DNA of 64,000 nt, from NCBI GenBank assembly GCA_022414725.1, contig CM039463.1, forward strand, positions 39,816,665-39,880,664. The letters are read 5' to 3'. Made by a program: the position numbers and the translations under genes. The notes under the pieces are model-generated. The model was not told the DNA's origin and searched no databases. It saw only the letters and a list, made by a program, of their open reading frames with translations. This document shows positions 9,117 through 22,011 of the stretch, piece by piece. How positions within the stretch are numbered: position 1 is the stretch's first letter; each line of letters starts with the position of its first letter. The DNA is from Microglena sp. YARC (taxonomy: Eukaryota; Chlorophyta; Chlorophyceae; Chlamydomonadales; Chlamydomonadaceae).

Positions 9117-12100
9117 AAAACAAAAGTGAAAGACCCCATCCCAAAAAAGTGTGAAGGCACCCTTCACACTTGTTTGGGAACCCTACCCCCCGCTCCGGAA
9201 CCCATAGTGCAGCCATTATCTCAGCCACCACTTAGTGTTATGGTGTATAATTAAGCTCATTTCACAGGATTTTTAAAGGCCATTAAGGTTGGTCTCAAGA
9301 CCATTATAAATATTTGAAACATAGAAAATCATCATCATCAAACCTGGTGAAGGATGTCAAAGGTAAGTCAAAATATCTGAACACGTCCAAGAAATGCCGC
9401 TTGCGACGCAGAAGATTGTGCGTTGTGTATTGGGAGCTTTTGGGGTGACAGGTGGCAACCGGAGCTTTAGGGGTGACAGGTGGCAACCGGGGCTTTAGGG
9501 GTGACAGGTGGCACCCGGGGCTTTAGGGTGACAGGTGGCAACCGGGGCTTTAGGGTGACAGGTGGCAACCCGGGGCTTTAGGGGTGACAGGTGGCAACCG
9601 GAGCTTTAGGGGTGACAGGTGGCAACTGGAGCTTTAGGGGTGACAGGTGGCAACCGGAGCTTTAGGGGTGACAGGTGGCAACCAGGGCTTTAGGGGTGAC
9701 AGGTGGCAACCGGAGCTTTAGGGGTGACAGGTGGCAAGCGGAGCTTTAGGGGTGACAGGTGGCAACTGGAGCTTTAGGGGTGACAGGTGGCAACCAGAGC
9801 TATTGGGGTGACAGGTGGCAACTGGAGCTTTAGGGGTGACAGGTGGCAACCAGAGCTATTGGGGTGCCAGGTGGCAACTGGAGCTTTAGGGGTGACAGGT
9901 GGCAACCAGAGCTATTGGGGTGCCAGGTGGCAACTGGAGCTTTAGGGGTGACAGGTCGGCAACCCAGAGCTATTGGGTGACAGGTGGCAACTGGAGCTTT
10001 AGGGGTGACAGGTGGCAACTGGAGCTTTAGGGGTGACAGGTGGCAACCAGAGCTATTGGGGTGCCAGGTGGCAACCAGAGCTATTGGGGTTACAGGTGGC
10101 AACCGGAGCTTAAGAGGTGACAGGTGGCAACCGGGGCTTATAGGTGACAGGTGGCAACTGGAGCTATCGGGGTGACAGGTGGCAACCGGAGCTACAAAAA
10201 TGTGAACGTAATCAAAACTATCAAAACAATGAAATACTATAAAATGTGAACGTAATCAAAACTATCAAAACTGTGCAAACTATAAAATATTAACGTTGTC
10301 AAAACAATAAAAACTATCAAAACCAAAGCAATATCAATGCATGTGCTCCATCCATCTCTACATACATTTAGGCAGCTGTCCTAAGCAGCTCCCTGAGCCA
10401 TCCACTGGGCTACACCCAAATACGTCAGCCAATGTTCTATTGCTGTGCACAGACTTAATACTCGCGTTGATCTGGCACTGATTTGAATTAGCGGCATGCG
10501 AACGTCCTCGTTTAGCCTTCCGCAGGTTTTGAACATTCGAAATGTGAGCGCGAATGTCGGTATCTGGTCCCGCCTTTCCTAATACTTTATTTCTCACACT
10601 ACGGTGTAGGAAATTCGGCATTCAAGTGCACCAGGTTGCTATAGGTTTGGATAAGTAGCCTCTTAGGGGAGATTGTGCTAATGAGTGTGGTGCACTAGTG
10701 TTCACATATTTACTCCGTCCGCAGACGGTGAGCACGTGATAGACCATGTTATCAAAAAAAAAGGAACCCCATTAAAACAATCAAAACAATCTCAGAACCA
10801 CATTAAAATAAAAGGAGGAATAAAACAAAAGGAACCCCACCAAAACAACCAAACAATCTAAAAGCAAAATCCCCCAGAACAATCTCAAAACATTATCAAA
10901 ACCACATCAAAACAATCCAAACCCTATACCCTAAACCCTATCAAAACAAAAGGAAGCCCGCCACATTTAGCTGATGAACCCTAAACCTTAAAGCCCATCA
11001 CACATGGCGACCCACCTATCCACCCACCTCCAATCCATGTTTGCAGCTCTGATGTCCCCTGAAGAGAAAATGAAGTTCAACCGAGACCTTGAGGTGGCCG
11101 ATAATGTACAGCTCTACATGCAAAAGCACGTTGCAGGACAGACCAACGCCCTCATGATCGCGTGTCACTCAGGGGACACCGTTGCGATCAAGCGGCTCAT
11201 GGAACAGAGAGGTATGATGATGGCCATGACATGATGCCTACACCCTCACACCTTCCCTCAAACACACACACACACACACCTTCGCTCGCACACACACTCA
11301 CTCACACACACACACACACACACACAAAACTAGGGAATCATGATCGCATGTCGCTCAGGGGACACCGTTGCGATCAAGCGGCTCATGTAACAGAGAGGTA
11401 TGATGCCCTTGCAAAACTAATCCATGCAAAACTAGTGAATAATAGTTAACTAGTCACTTAGGAGTAGGTACCGGCATATCATATGATGTTGGCTAAAGGC
11501 GAGTATGAAATCATATGATGACATGATATCATATGATATCATAATGCCGTTCCCTACTTAGGAGGCTCCGATGGGATCAAGCGGCTCGTGGAACAGAAAG
11601 GTATGATGATACCCTTGGGCGAAGCTAGTCCATGCAAAACTAGTGAATAATAGTGAACTAGTCACTTAGGAGGCACCGATGGGATCAAGCGGCTCATGGA
11701 ACAGAAAGGTATGGTGATACCCTTGGGCGAAGCTAGTCAAATTTCTTGTAAATCCATATAATTTATTTCCTCCCTTTAGTTTAGTTTAACTTAAGTCTTG
11801 GATCAGGATAACATCTCCCCCCCCACACACACACCCACACACCCCCACACACACCCTCTCCTGCAGTCAGCCCCAACTGCATGGACCATGATCGACGAAC
11901 AGGCCTCATGATTGCCGCTGCCCATGGACACGATGAGTGCTTGCAGCAGATGATAAATGCGGGTGCCGACCCTAACCTGCTGGATGCGGTCGGGTACAGC
12001 GCATTGTGGTGAGTCCCCCTCACTTAAGTAGGGACCGGCACAAGGGGAGGGGGGGGGGGGGGGGGGGGGAGGGGGGGGGGGCAAAGGAAGCATATCTGTA

Positions 12101-12181
12101 CCGCATCTTCGATATGGATAGAGCACATTTCGATACCGTCGAAATCATGTCGATGCACCCAGGGCGGCCAAGATACCGGGG

Positions 12182-12220
<39 letters not shown>

Positions 12221-15200
12221 GGGGTCACAGCAAATTTTGGGGTACTGAAGTCGTGCATTTCGAATTTCTCTCCGAATGCGGGTGCCGACCCTAACCTGCT
12301 GGATGCGGTCGGGTACAGCGCATTGTGGTGGGGCCCCCTCATTTAAATAGGGATAGGCAATATGATATCATATAATATCATGTCATCATATGATATCATA
12401 TGATGCCGGCGGTCTGACTAGGTTACTTTGCCCTGGGGCATCACATCATATGATATTAAATCATATGACTTTTGTATGATATCATATGATATCATACTCG
12501 CCTTTGGTCAACATCATATGATTTGCCGTTCCCTAGATTTAAGTAGGGACCGGCAAGAGGGGGGGGGGCCAAGGAAACATATTTTGTTCCGCATCTTGGA
12601 TATTGATAGAGCACATGTCGAAACCGTCAAATCATGTCGATGCAGCCCAGGGGCGGACGAGATACGTGGGGGAGGGTGGGTGGGTGTGTGGGTGTGTGTG
12701 GGGGGGGGGACACAGCAAATTTCGGGGTCCTAAAGTTGTGCATTCCGAATGCGGGTGCCGACCCTAACCTGCTGGATGCGGTCAGGTGCAGCGCCTTGTG
12801 GTCAGTCCCCCTTATTTAAATAGCGATCAGCACGAGCTTTATAGGGCCATTTAGGGCAAACATACAATAAGTTGGCCAAAAACGGGGTTAAGAGTATTCC
12901 GGCAGTCTCCGAATGCGGGTGCCGACCGTAACCCCCGACCTTAACCTGCTGGATGCGGTTGGGTGCAGCGCCTTGTGGTGAGTCCCGGGGATTTTTCTTT
13001 CAAATCTGTTTTTTTCTTCTTCTAGCCTTATGGTTTTAGGCCTCCTCTGGGGACAGCATCTTTATAGATTTGTGTAGCTTTTGTAGTTTTCGAGGGCCAT
13101 TTAGGGCAAACAAAAATGATAATCTTGTCCAAAACGGGGTCAAAAGTAGCGATCGCTATATATAATATATAGCGCCTTGTGGTGAGTCCCCCTTATTTAA
13201 ACAGGGACCCGCAAATCATATGATGTAGACCAAAGGCGTGAATGATATCATACGAATTGAATCATCTGATATTGAATCTAAATTGTAACTTTAGCCTAGT
13301 CAGACTGCTGGCATAGTATGATGACATGATATCATATGTGTATGTATGTTACATGGGTAGGCCAAATAGGCTAAAGAGACTTGCCCAACCGTTTAGGAAG
13401 GGCTTTAAAATAAAAAGCACTGATGAACTGAACCCCAGAGTTCGTGCTACAGTGATAATTTAATTCTACAAAATAATTAAATCATCATCTCAGATGGGAT
13501 GATAATTTAATTGTGCGATTATTATCGCATTTTCATAAATTGAATTAAGTATTTCCATCCTTCAATGATATGATATCATGTTACCATCTCTACATATAAA
13601 TCATGATTGTGTCTGGACACCCTTACAATTGCCAAGCCACCCCACTTTTTCTTGTCATGCATCGCAAATTGAGCGTTTCAGTGCGACCTCAGGGCGTCGC
13701 GCTGCCCCCAAAACCCCGCAGAGCACGGGAGTGGTAGGAGGGGGGGGGGAGGAATAGTCTTCCTTGGCCTATTACAGGGGGAAAACTTCCAATACGAGTG
13801 GCCCACTATTTTTGGTTTTGTGCAACACGTCGCCATTCTGTCGCTGCATGGCGACGCATGGGTCTGGCTAAACTAGTCATAAATGCCCCCCCCCCACACA
13901 CAACCACCCCACCCTGAACACCCCCAGGGAGGCAGTTGACAAAGGCCGAAACGCTTCCGCTGACATGCTCCGCAAAAACGGAGCCAAGCTGTGTCTGACC
14001 CCAGCCCTCGAGACCCACACACTCTTCCAGTGTGTGGCAATCGGTAACAAGGAAAAGTTCGAAGGCTATCTGAGGATGGGAGCCAACCCCAACGTGGTGA
14101 ATGTAGACGGCCGCACGGCCTTGCACATGGCATGCCGTGGGGGGCAGCAACATATGGTACGCTAGCTAGTGGCACTAATGTGTAGGGAACGGCAACTAAT
14201 ATTAGTGTTTGAATCACTAATATTAACTAATATTATTATAGTGTCACAATAATATAAGTTTTTCAGATAGATTCGGAATTCTGGTGAGACGGCTCGTCCA
14301 ACTAATATAATAAAGAAGTATATAATTGTATTTATTCATTCATATTATTTAACAAAGACGACCCCTACCAATGTGCATGACATTACTTGTGAGAAATATA
14401 AAAGCTAGTGACATCCACATTGCATACCGCGGGGGGCAGCAGCAGATGGTATGCCAATACGTGTGGGAAATATGAAAGCTAGTGACATCCACATGGCATG
14501 CCATGGGGGGCAGCAGCAGATGGTATGCCAGCTAGTGCCACTAATGTGCATGACAATACGTGTGGGAAATATGAAAGCTAGTGACATCCACATGGCATGC
14601 CGCGGGGGGCAGCAGCAGATGGTATGCCAGCTAGTGCCACTAATGTGCATGACAATACGTGTGTGAAATATGAAAGCTAGTGACATCCACATGGCATGCC
14701 GCAGGGGGCAGCAGCAGATGGTATGCCAGCTAGTGCCACTAATGTGCATGACAATACGTGTGGGAAATATGGAAGCTAGTGATATCCACATGGCATGCCG
14801 CGGGGGGCAGCAGCAGATGGTACGCTACCTAGTGCCACTAATGTACATGGCATTACTTGTGAGAAATATAAAAGCTAGTGACATCCACATGGCATGCCGT
14901 GGGGGGCAGCAGCAGATGGTATGCCAGCTAGCGCCACTTATGTGCATTGCATTACGTTTTTAAACTATTTAAAATAATACTGAAGTAAATATTGGTTTAT
15001 TTAAAATAAGAGCTATGTGAAGACCCACTTCCAGAAACAAAATAAGCAAAAAAAAAATGAGATGACCCACTTCCAGAAACAAAAAAAATAATTACATTTA
15101 GGGGGCAGCAAATAGATATATTGTGTATATCTACAACATAAGCAGTTACATCAGATAGACACCGGAAAATCCAGTCGAAGCGCCTGCAATATGATATGGT

Positions 15201-16643
15201 GCCCTATGCCATAATTGTAAAACCAGATTTTGATTTTTGTAAGGTGCCCTATGCCGATTTTAAAAAATCCAGCTTCGCCAATATAGATCTATATATAGAG
15301 AGAGATCTATGTAGATCTATCTCTATATAGATCGATGCCTCTCCCTTATTACATTAATTGAATATAGTAAATTAAATTAAATACAATAAATACAACAGGC
15401 GCTATAAGAAGACCCACTTCAAGAAACAAATATAATGCTATGCACTGAACTTTTCCCTACTGCCAAAGACAGTGAGCGCCCAAACCGAAAGCTGGAGCCA
15501 TGTTACCAAGCAGTGATTTTGTTTTCAAATACAAAAGTGGGTATTTCCTAGATTTATGGTTATAGGCCTCCTCCAGGGACAGCGTTTTAGTGATTTCTAC
15601 AGATTTGTTATAGCTCTTTGTAGCTTTATAGGGCCGTTTAGGGCAAACCATTTTTTTTTTCCTTTTTTATAGAGCAATAATTTCGCTGAAACTGGGTCAA
15701 AACTAGCGATCGCTATATATGGCAGGAACACAAATATGTAACCAAGTTCTTGATAAAGAACCTGTCTTTCACCTTGACCTCTTTTACATATCTTGACCTC
15801 TTTAACATCCCTTTTACACCTCCTTTACACCTCTTGTACACCTCTTGTACACCTCTTGTACACCTCTTGTACACCTCTTGTACACCTCATGTACACCTCT
15901 TGTACACCTCTTGTACACCTCTTGTACACCTCTTGTACACCTCTTGTACACCTCTTGTACACCTCTTGTAAACCTCTTGTACACCTCTTGTACACCTCAT
16001 GTACAACTCTTGTACACCTCTTGTACACCTCTTGTACACCTCTTGTACACCTCTTGTACACCTCTTGTACACCTCTTGTACACCTCTTGTACACCTCTTG
16101 TACACCTCTTGTACACCTCTTGTACACCTCTTGTACACCTCATGTACACCTCTTGTACACCTCTTGTACACCTCTTGTAAACCTCTTGTACACCTCTTGT
16201 ACACCTCTTGTACACCTCTTGTACACCTCTTGTCAACCTCTTGTACACCTCTTGTACACCTCTTGTACACCTCTTGTACACCTCTTGTACACCTCTTGTA
16301 CACCTCATGTACACCTCTTGTACACCTCTTGTACACCTCTTGTACACCTCTTGTACACCTGTTGTACACCTCTTGTACACCTCTTGTACACCTATTGTAC
16401 ACCTCTTGTACACCTCTTGTACTCTTTTACCTCTTGTACACCTCTTGTACACCTCTTGTACACCTCATGTTCACCTCTTGTTCCCCTCTTGTTCACCTCT
16501 TGTTCACCTCTTTAACCTTGACCTCTTTTACACCTTTTTTTGTCCTGCTTCACTACGGGTCCAACCCCTCTCACCCCCCTCCCATACCCCCCTCTCACCC
16601 CACCACCCCCACCAGGATCTGGTGGATGTCCTGCTTCACTACG

Positions 16644-16700
<57 letters not shown>

Positions 16701-16915
16701 CTCACCCCATCACCCCCAACAGGATCTGGTGGATGTCCTGCTTCACTACGCCCCCCTCCCCCCCCCCCCCCCACACACACACACACACACACACAACACA
16801 CACACACACACAACACACACACACACACACACACACAGACAGACAAACACACACCTCTTACCCCCATCACCCCCAACAGGATCTTGTGGATGTCCTGCTT
16901 CACTACGCCCCCCCC

Positions 16916-16958
<43 letters not shown>

Positions 16959-17731
16959 CTTACCCCCATCACCCCCAACAGGATCTGGTGGATGTCCTGC
17001 ATCACTACGCCTCCCCCCCCCCCCCCCCCCCCCCCCCCAACACACACACACACACACCTCTCACCCCCATCACCCCCAACAGGATCTGGTGGATGTCCTG
17101 CTTCACTACGGGGCCCAACCCTCGACAAGGGACACGTTTGGTCACACGCCATTGCTGGAGGCAGTGGACCAGGGCCACCTGCATATCCTGGAATCCCTGT
17201 TGAACAAGGACGCCAGTTTGAACCTGGAGCCCACCGTGGAGCTGCGCCACATGATGAAAATTGTAAGCGTTGCAAACAACGCCAGGCTGCGCATGTTCTT
17301 GAGAGCGGGCGCCAATCCCAATATCAGCAACTGCATCGGCCGCACTCCCATGCACCTGGCTGCTAGGATGGGTTGCCTGCAAGCGGTAAGATACATGTAT
17401 TTATCTATGTATTATTTATTATTGTTGATGATATGACGATATCATGTGACGGCTAGGATGGGTAAACCTAACAAGCGGGTAAGATACATTTATTTATCTA
17501 TGTAGTCTTATTATTTATTATTAGTATTAGTATAAGTATTAGTATTAGTATTAGTATTAGTATTAGTTATTTATCAATGTGGCCTACCCCTGTACCGTAA
17601 CATAACCTACAAGCGGTAAGATACATCTCCCTCTTATGAATATTTATATACATGCATCTCCCGTGTATGAATGTTTACAATTCAGGGGTAGCCAAATATG
17701 GTAATGGGGCTTGCCTAACCTCGAACCATCA

Positions 17732-17830
<99 letters not shown>

Positions 17831-19758
17831 CTCTCTCTCTCTCCCCCTCTATCTCTCTCTCACTGGTGAACAAGTTGTTTGAGTACCATGCCCATGGCCC
17901 CCTTCAGGTGAATCAGTTAGTTAACTACCATGACCACCCCTCTGCATGTCAACCTCTCCGCTTGCTCACTGCAGTTGAAGGCGCTGGTTGAGTACGGGGC
18001 CGACATCCATCAACAAGACGACAGTGGGGTGGAGCCCATTGGTGACGCGCAGCAGGTGAGCTAGGAATAGTCTTCTTGCTCGCCTGCTTGCTTTTTCTTG
18101 CTTGGCTTGGCTTGGCTTGGCTTCTTTAGTGGGTCAGTTTTTTCAGCTAGTGTGGAAAGGGCCATTCTAGCTGTTAATTCAGGCGCTGTCGGCTATGGCA
18201 TGGAATGGCTTGGAATGGAATGAATGGGCTAATGTGGAATGGGTTGATATGGAACGGGTTTGTATGGAATATAATGCAATGCGCTATTTGATATGGAATA
18301 CATTACATTACATTACATTACATGTTAAAGTCTACTTGACACCGCGAGGGTGTATGAGACTCTGTGCTTTAAACGAAAAGAAAAAGCACCCACAAAGCAA
18401 AAAAAACCATGAATGAAATGAACGGGCTAATATGGAATGGTGTGGAATGGGTTTGTATGAAATATAATGGAATTGTTTGTTATGGAATGGAATGGGTGGA
18501 TATGGAATGGAATGGAAGTAATGCAAGACTCACATGGAGTTTGTCAATGAAAGGAATGGTTCCAGGTCGCGCGGTAGTCCAAGCTCAGGCGCAATAGCGG
18601 TCTGGGAAAGCAAACCCCACAGTAGCGATTCCCCATTGCAAGCGAACGGGAAGGTTCCTTCAATCTCACGTCCCAAGGCAAGGTGTAAGTGTGTCACAGT
18701 TTTCATTTTGAATGGTTGCAGGTGGGAGCCAGTCTATGCGTGGAGTACCTCGAGGGTGAACCAAAGGCTTGTGCCGAGAAGATGAAAATGAGGCTGAGTG
18801 CGGTAGCCCGATCTGTTGTGTTGGCCCAGAAAGTCACTGGGTCTTCCCCCTCGAGTGAGTCAGCAGATGAACACTGAACAGGTTGAAGAAGTGCAATGTT
18901 GAATTGTTTTCACGCGATTTCCGGCCTGCCGCCTTGAAAGAGGCCGAGACCTTTCCTCCGTCGCCGTCGTGCGGTAGTCCGAGTTTTGCTGCAGTAGCAG
19001 TCTGCGGGGAGGGAAACCGTAGCCTTCCCCAGAGCATTCAATTCAGGAAGGTTCACTTAAGTTTATGCTCCGGTGCAAGGGGCTACAATTTTCAATTTTG
19101 TTGACTTGGATTCATGTGATGGCTCATATGTAGAGAATAGTAATCTAGCATTATAATAACAAGGTTTGGCTTCCTTGAGCCACCCCTCTTCAGCTGTTCC
19201 CCATATTACCTCTGCATGTTGCTAATGTCCTGCTCCTGCATCTGCTGCTGCTGCTGCTCCTTTCCTGCTGCTGCTCCTGCTGTTCCTTTCCTGCTCCTGC
19301 TCCAGCTCCTGCTCCTTCTTTCCAGCTGCTGCGGCTGTTGCTGCTGGTCTCGTTACTTTTCTGCTGCTGCTCCTGCTATACCTTTCCTGCCCCTGCTCCT
19401 GCTCCTGCTGCTTCTTTCCAGCTGCTGCGCCTGCTGCTGCTGCTCTCGTTACTTTCCTGCTGCTTCTCTTGCTCCTGCTGTTTCTTTCCCGCTGCTGCTC
19501 CTAATGCTGCTGCTCTTGTTCCTTTCCTCCTGCTGCTGCTTCTCCTGGTGTTCCTTTCCTGCTGTTGCTGTTCCTTTCCTGATCCTACTGTTCCAATCCT
19601 GCTCCTGCTGCTGTTCCTTTCCTGCTGCTGCTGTTGCTGCTGCTGCTTTTCCTTTCCTGCTGCTGCTGCTCCTGATCCTTTCCTGCTGCTGCTCCTGCTC
19701 CTGCTGCTGTTCCTTTCCTGCTGCTGCTGATGCTGTTCCTTTCCTGCTGCTGTTATTT

Positions 19759-19807
<49 letters not shown>

Positions 19808-19953
19808 CCTTTCCTGCTGCTGCTGCTGATGCTGTTTCCCTTTCTGCTGCTGTTCCTTTCCTGCTGCTGCTGCTGCTGTTCCTTTCCTGCTACTGCTGCT
19901 GATTCTGTTCCTTTCCTGCTGCAGTTCCTTTCCTGCTGCTGCTGTTGTTCCTT

Positions 19954-19987
<34 letters not shown>

Positions 19988-19992
19988 CCTTT

Positions 19993-20029
<37 letters not shown>

Positions 20030-20279
20030 CCTTTCCTGCTGCTGCTGCTGTTCCTTTCCTGCTTCTGCTGCTGATTCTGTTCCTTTCCTGCTGCTGTTCC
20101 TTTCCTGCTGCTGTTCCTTTCCTGCTGCTGCTGCTGCTGCTGATTCTGTTCCTTCCCTGCTGATGTTCTTTTCCTGCTGCTGCTGCTGTTCCTTTCCTGC
20201 TGTTGTTCCTTTCCTGCTTCTGCTGCTGATTCTGTTCCTTTCCTGCTGCTGTTCCTTTCCTGCTGCTGTTCTTTTCCTG

Positions 20280-20314
<35 letters not shown>

Positions 20315-20602
20315 CCTTTCCTGCTGATGTTCCTTTCCAGCTGCTGCTGCTGCTTCTGTTCCTTTCCTGCTGCTGTTCCTTTCCTGCTGCTGTTCATTTC
20401 CTACTGCTGCTGCTGCTGTTCCTTTCCTGCTGCTGTACTTTTCCTTCTGCTGCTGCTGCGGCTGATGCTGTTCCTTTCCTGCTGCTGTTCTTTTCCTTCT
20501 GCTGCTGCTGCTGTTCCTTTCCTGCTGCTGCTGCTGATGCTGTTCCTTTCCTGCTGCTGTTATTTTCCTGCTGCAGCTGTTTCTGCTGCTGCTTTTCCTT
20601 TC

Positions 20603-20648
<46 letters not shown>

Positions 20649-21556
20649 TTTGCTGCTGCTGCTGCTGTTCCTTTCCTGCTGCTGCTGCTGCTGATGCTAT
20701 TCCTTTCCTACTGCTGTTATTTTCCTGCTGCTGCTGCTGCTGCTGCTGTTGCTGCTGATGCTGCTGCTGTACCCTTCCTGATGCTGCTGCTGATGTTGTT
20801 CCTTTCCTGCTGCTGTTCCTTTCCTGCTGCTGCTGCTTTTCCTTTCCTGCTTCTGCTGCTGATTCTGTTCCTTTCCTGCTGCTGTTCTTTTCTTGCTGCT
20901 GCTGCTGTTCCTTTCCTGCTGCTGCTGCTGATACTGTTCCTTTCCTGCTGCTGCTGCTGCTGTTCCTTTCCTGCTGCTGCTGCTGATTCTGTTCCTTTCC
21001 TGCTGTTGTTCATTTCCTACTGCTACTTCTGTTCTTTTCCTGCTGCTGCTGCTGCTGTTCCTTTCCTGCTGCTGCTGCTGCTGTTCCTTTCCTGCAGCTG
21101 CTGCTGCTGCTGTTGTTCCTTTCCCGCTGCTGCTGCTGCTGTTCCTTTCCTGCTGCCGCTACTGATTCTGTTCCTTTCCTGCTGCTGTTATTTTCCTGCT
21201 GCTGCTGCTGTTCCTTTCCTGCTGCTGTTCCTTTCCTGCTGCTTGCTGCTGCTATTTCCTTTCCTGCTTCTGCTGCTAAATTCTGTTCCATTCCTGCTGC
21301 TTGTTCATTTCTGCTTGCTGCTGCTGTTCCTTTTCTGCTGCTGATGCTGATGCTGTTCCTTTCCTGCTGCTGTTCTTTTCCTGCTGCTGCTGCTGCTGCT
21401 GCTGCTGTTACTTTCCTGCAGCTGTTCCTTTCCTTCTGCTGCTGCTGCAGATTCTGTTCCATTCCTGCTGCTGTTCCTTTCCTGCTGCTGCTGCTGTTCC
21501 TTTCCTGCTGCTGCTGCTGATGCTGTTCTTTTCCTGCTGCTGTTATTTTCCTGCTA

Positions 21557-21587
<31 letters not shown>

Positions 21588-21707
21588 TGCTGCTGTTCCT
21601 TTCGTGCTGCTGTTTACTTCCTGCTGCTGCTACTGATGCTGTTTCTTTCCAGCTGCTGTTATTTTTTCCTGCTGCTGCTGCTGCCGGCTGCTGGTACTGT
21701 TCCCGTT

Positions 21708-21740
<33 letters not shown>

Positions 21741-21977
21741 CTTTCATGCTGCTGTTCTTTCCAGCTGCTGCTGCTGCTGCTGCTGCTGTTCCTTTCCTGC
21801 TGCTGCTCTTGCTGCTGCTGCTGTTCCTTTCCTGCTGATGCTGATGCTGATGCTGTTCCTTTCCTGCTGCTGTTATTTTCCTGCTGCTGCTGCTGCTGTT
21901 GCTGCTGATGCTGCTGTTGTTCCTTTCTTGCTGCTACTGCTGTATTCTGTTCCTTTCCTGCTGCTGTTCCTTTCCTT

Positions 21978-22011
<34 letters not shown>

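Larger units (their letters stand above)
12009..13200 (+). repeat. Four copies of the exon F donor edge in large tandem units
   Basis: The exon end TGCGGGTGCCGACCCTAACC-TGCTGGATGCGGTC-AGCGC-TTGTG is repeated with junctions at 12328 (GTGGGG, damaged), 12801 (GTCAGT, damaged), 12978 (GTGAGT, intact) and 13192 (GTGAGT, intact, short copy). The first two copies belong to units that also repeat intron sequence: CTTAAGTAGGGACCGGCA, a G-run, GCAAAGGAA-CATAT, and TAGAGCACAT-TCGA-ACCGTC. Long G-runs lie at about 12040-12080 and 12177-12220. Confidence 0.88.

Noticed and set aside
10358..10621. 87-codon minus-strand gene
   Set aside because: It lies in an intron, with no motif, homology or splice context I can support; kept only as a remark.
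10917..10990. Interstitial telomere (CCCTAAA, also CCCTAAAACCCTAAC at 25039)
   Set aside because: Only one to two units each, in A-rich sequence; too short to claim.
15793..17436. Long plus-strand frames up to 455 codons
   Set aside because: They are built from the 11-bp minisatellite, (CA)n and C-runs. Only the 17083-17385 part is real exon.
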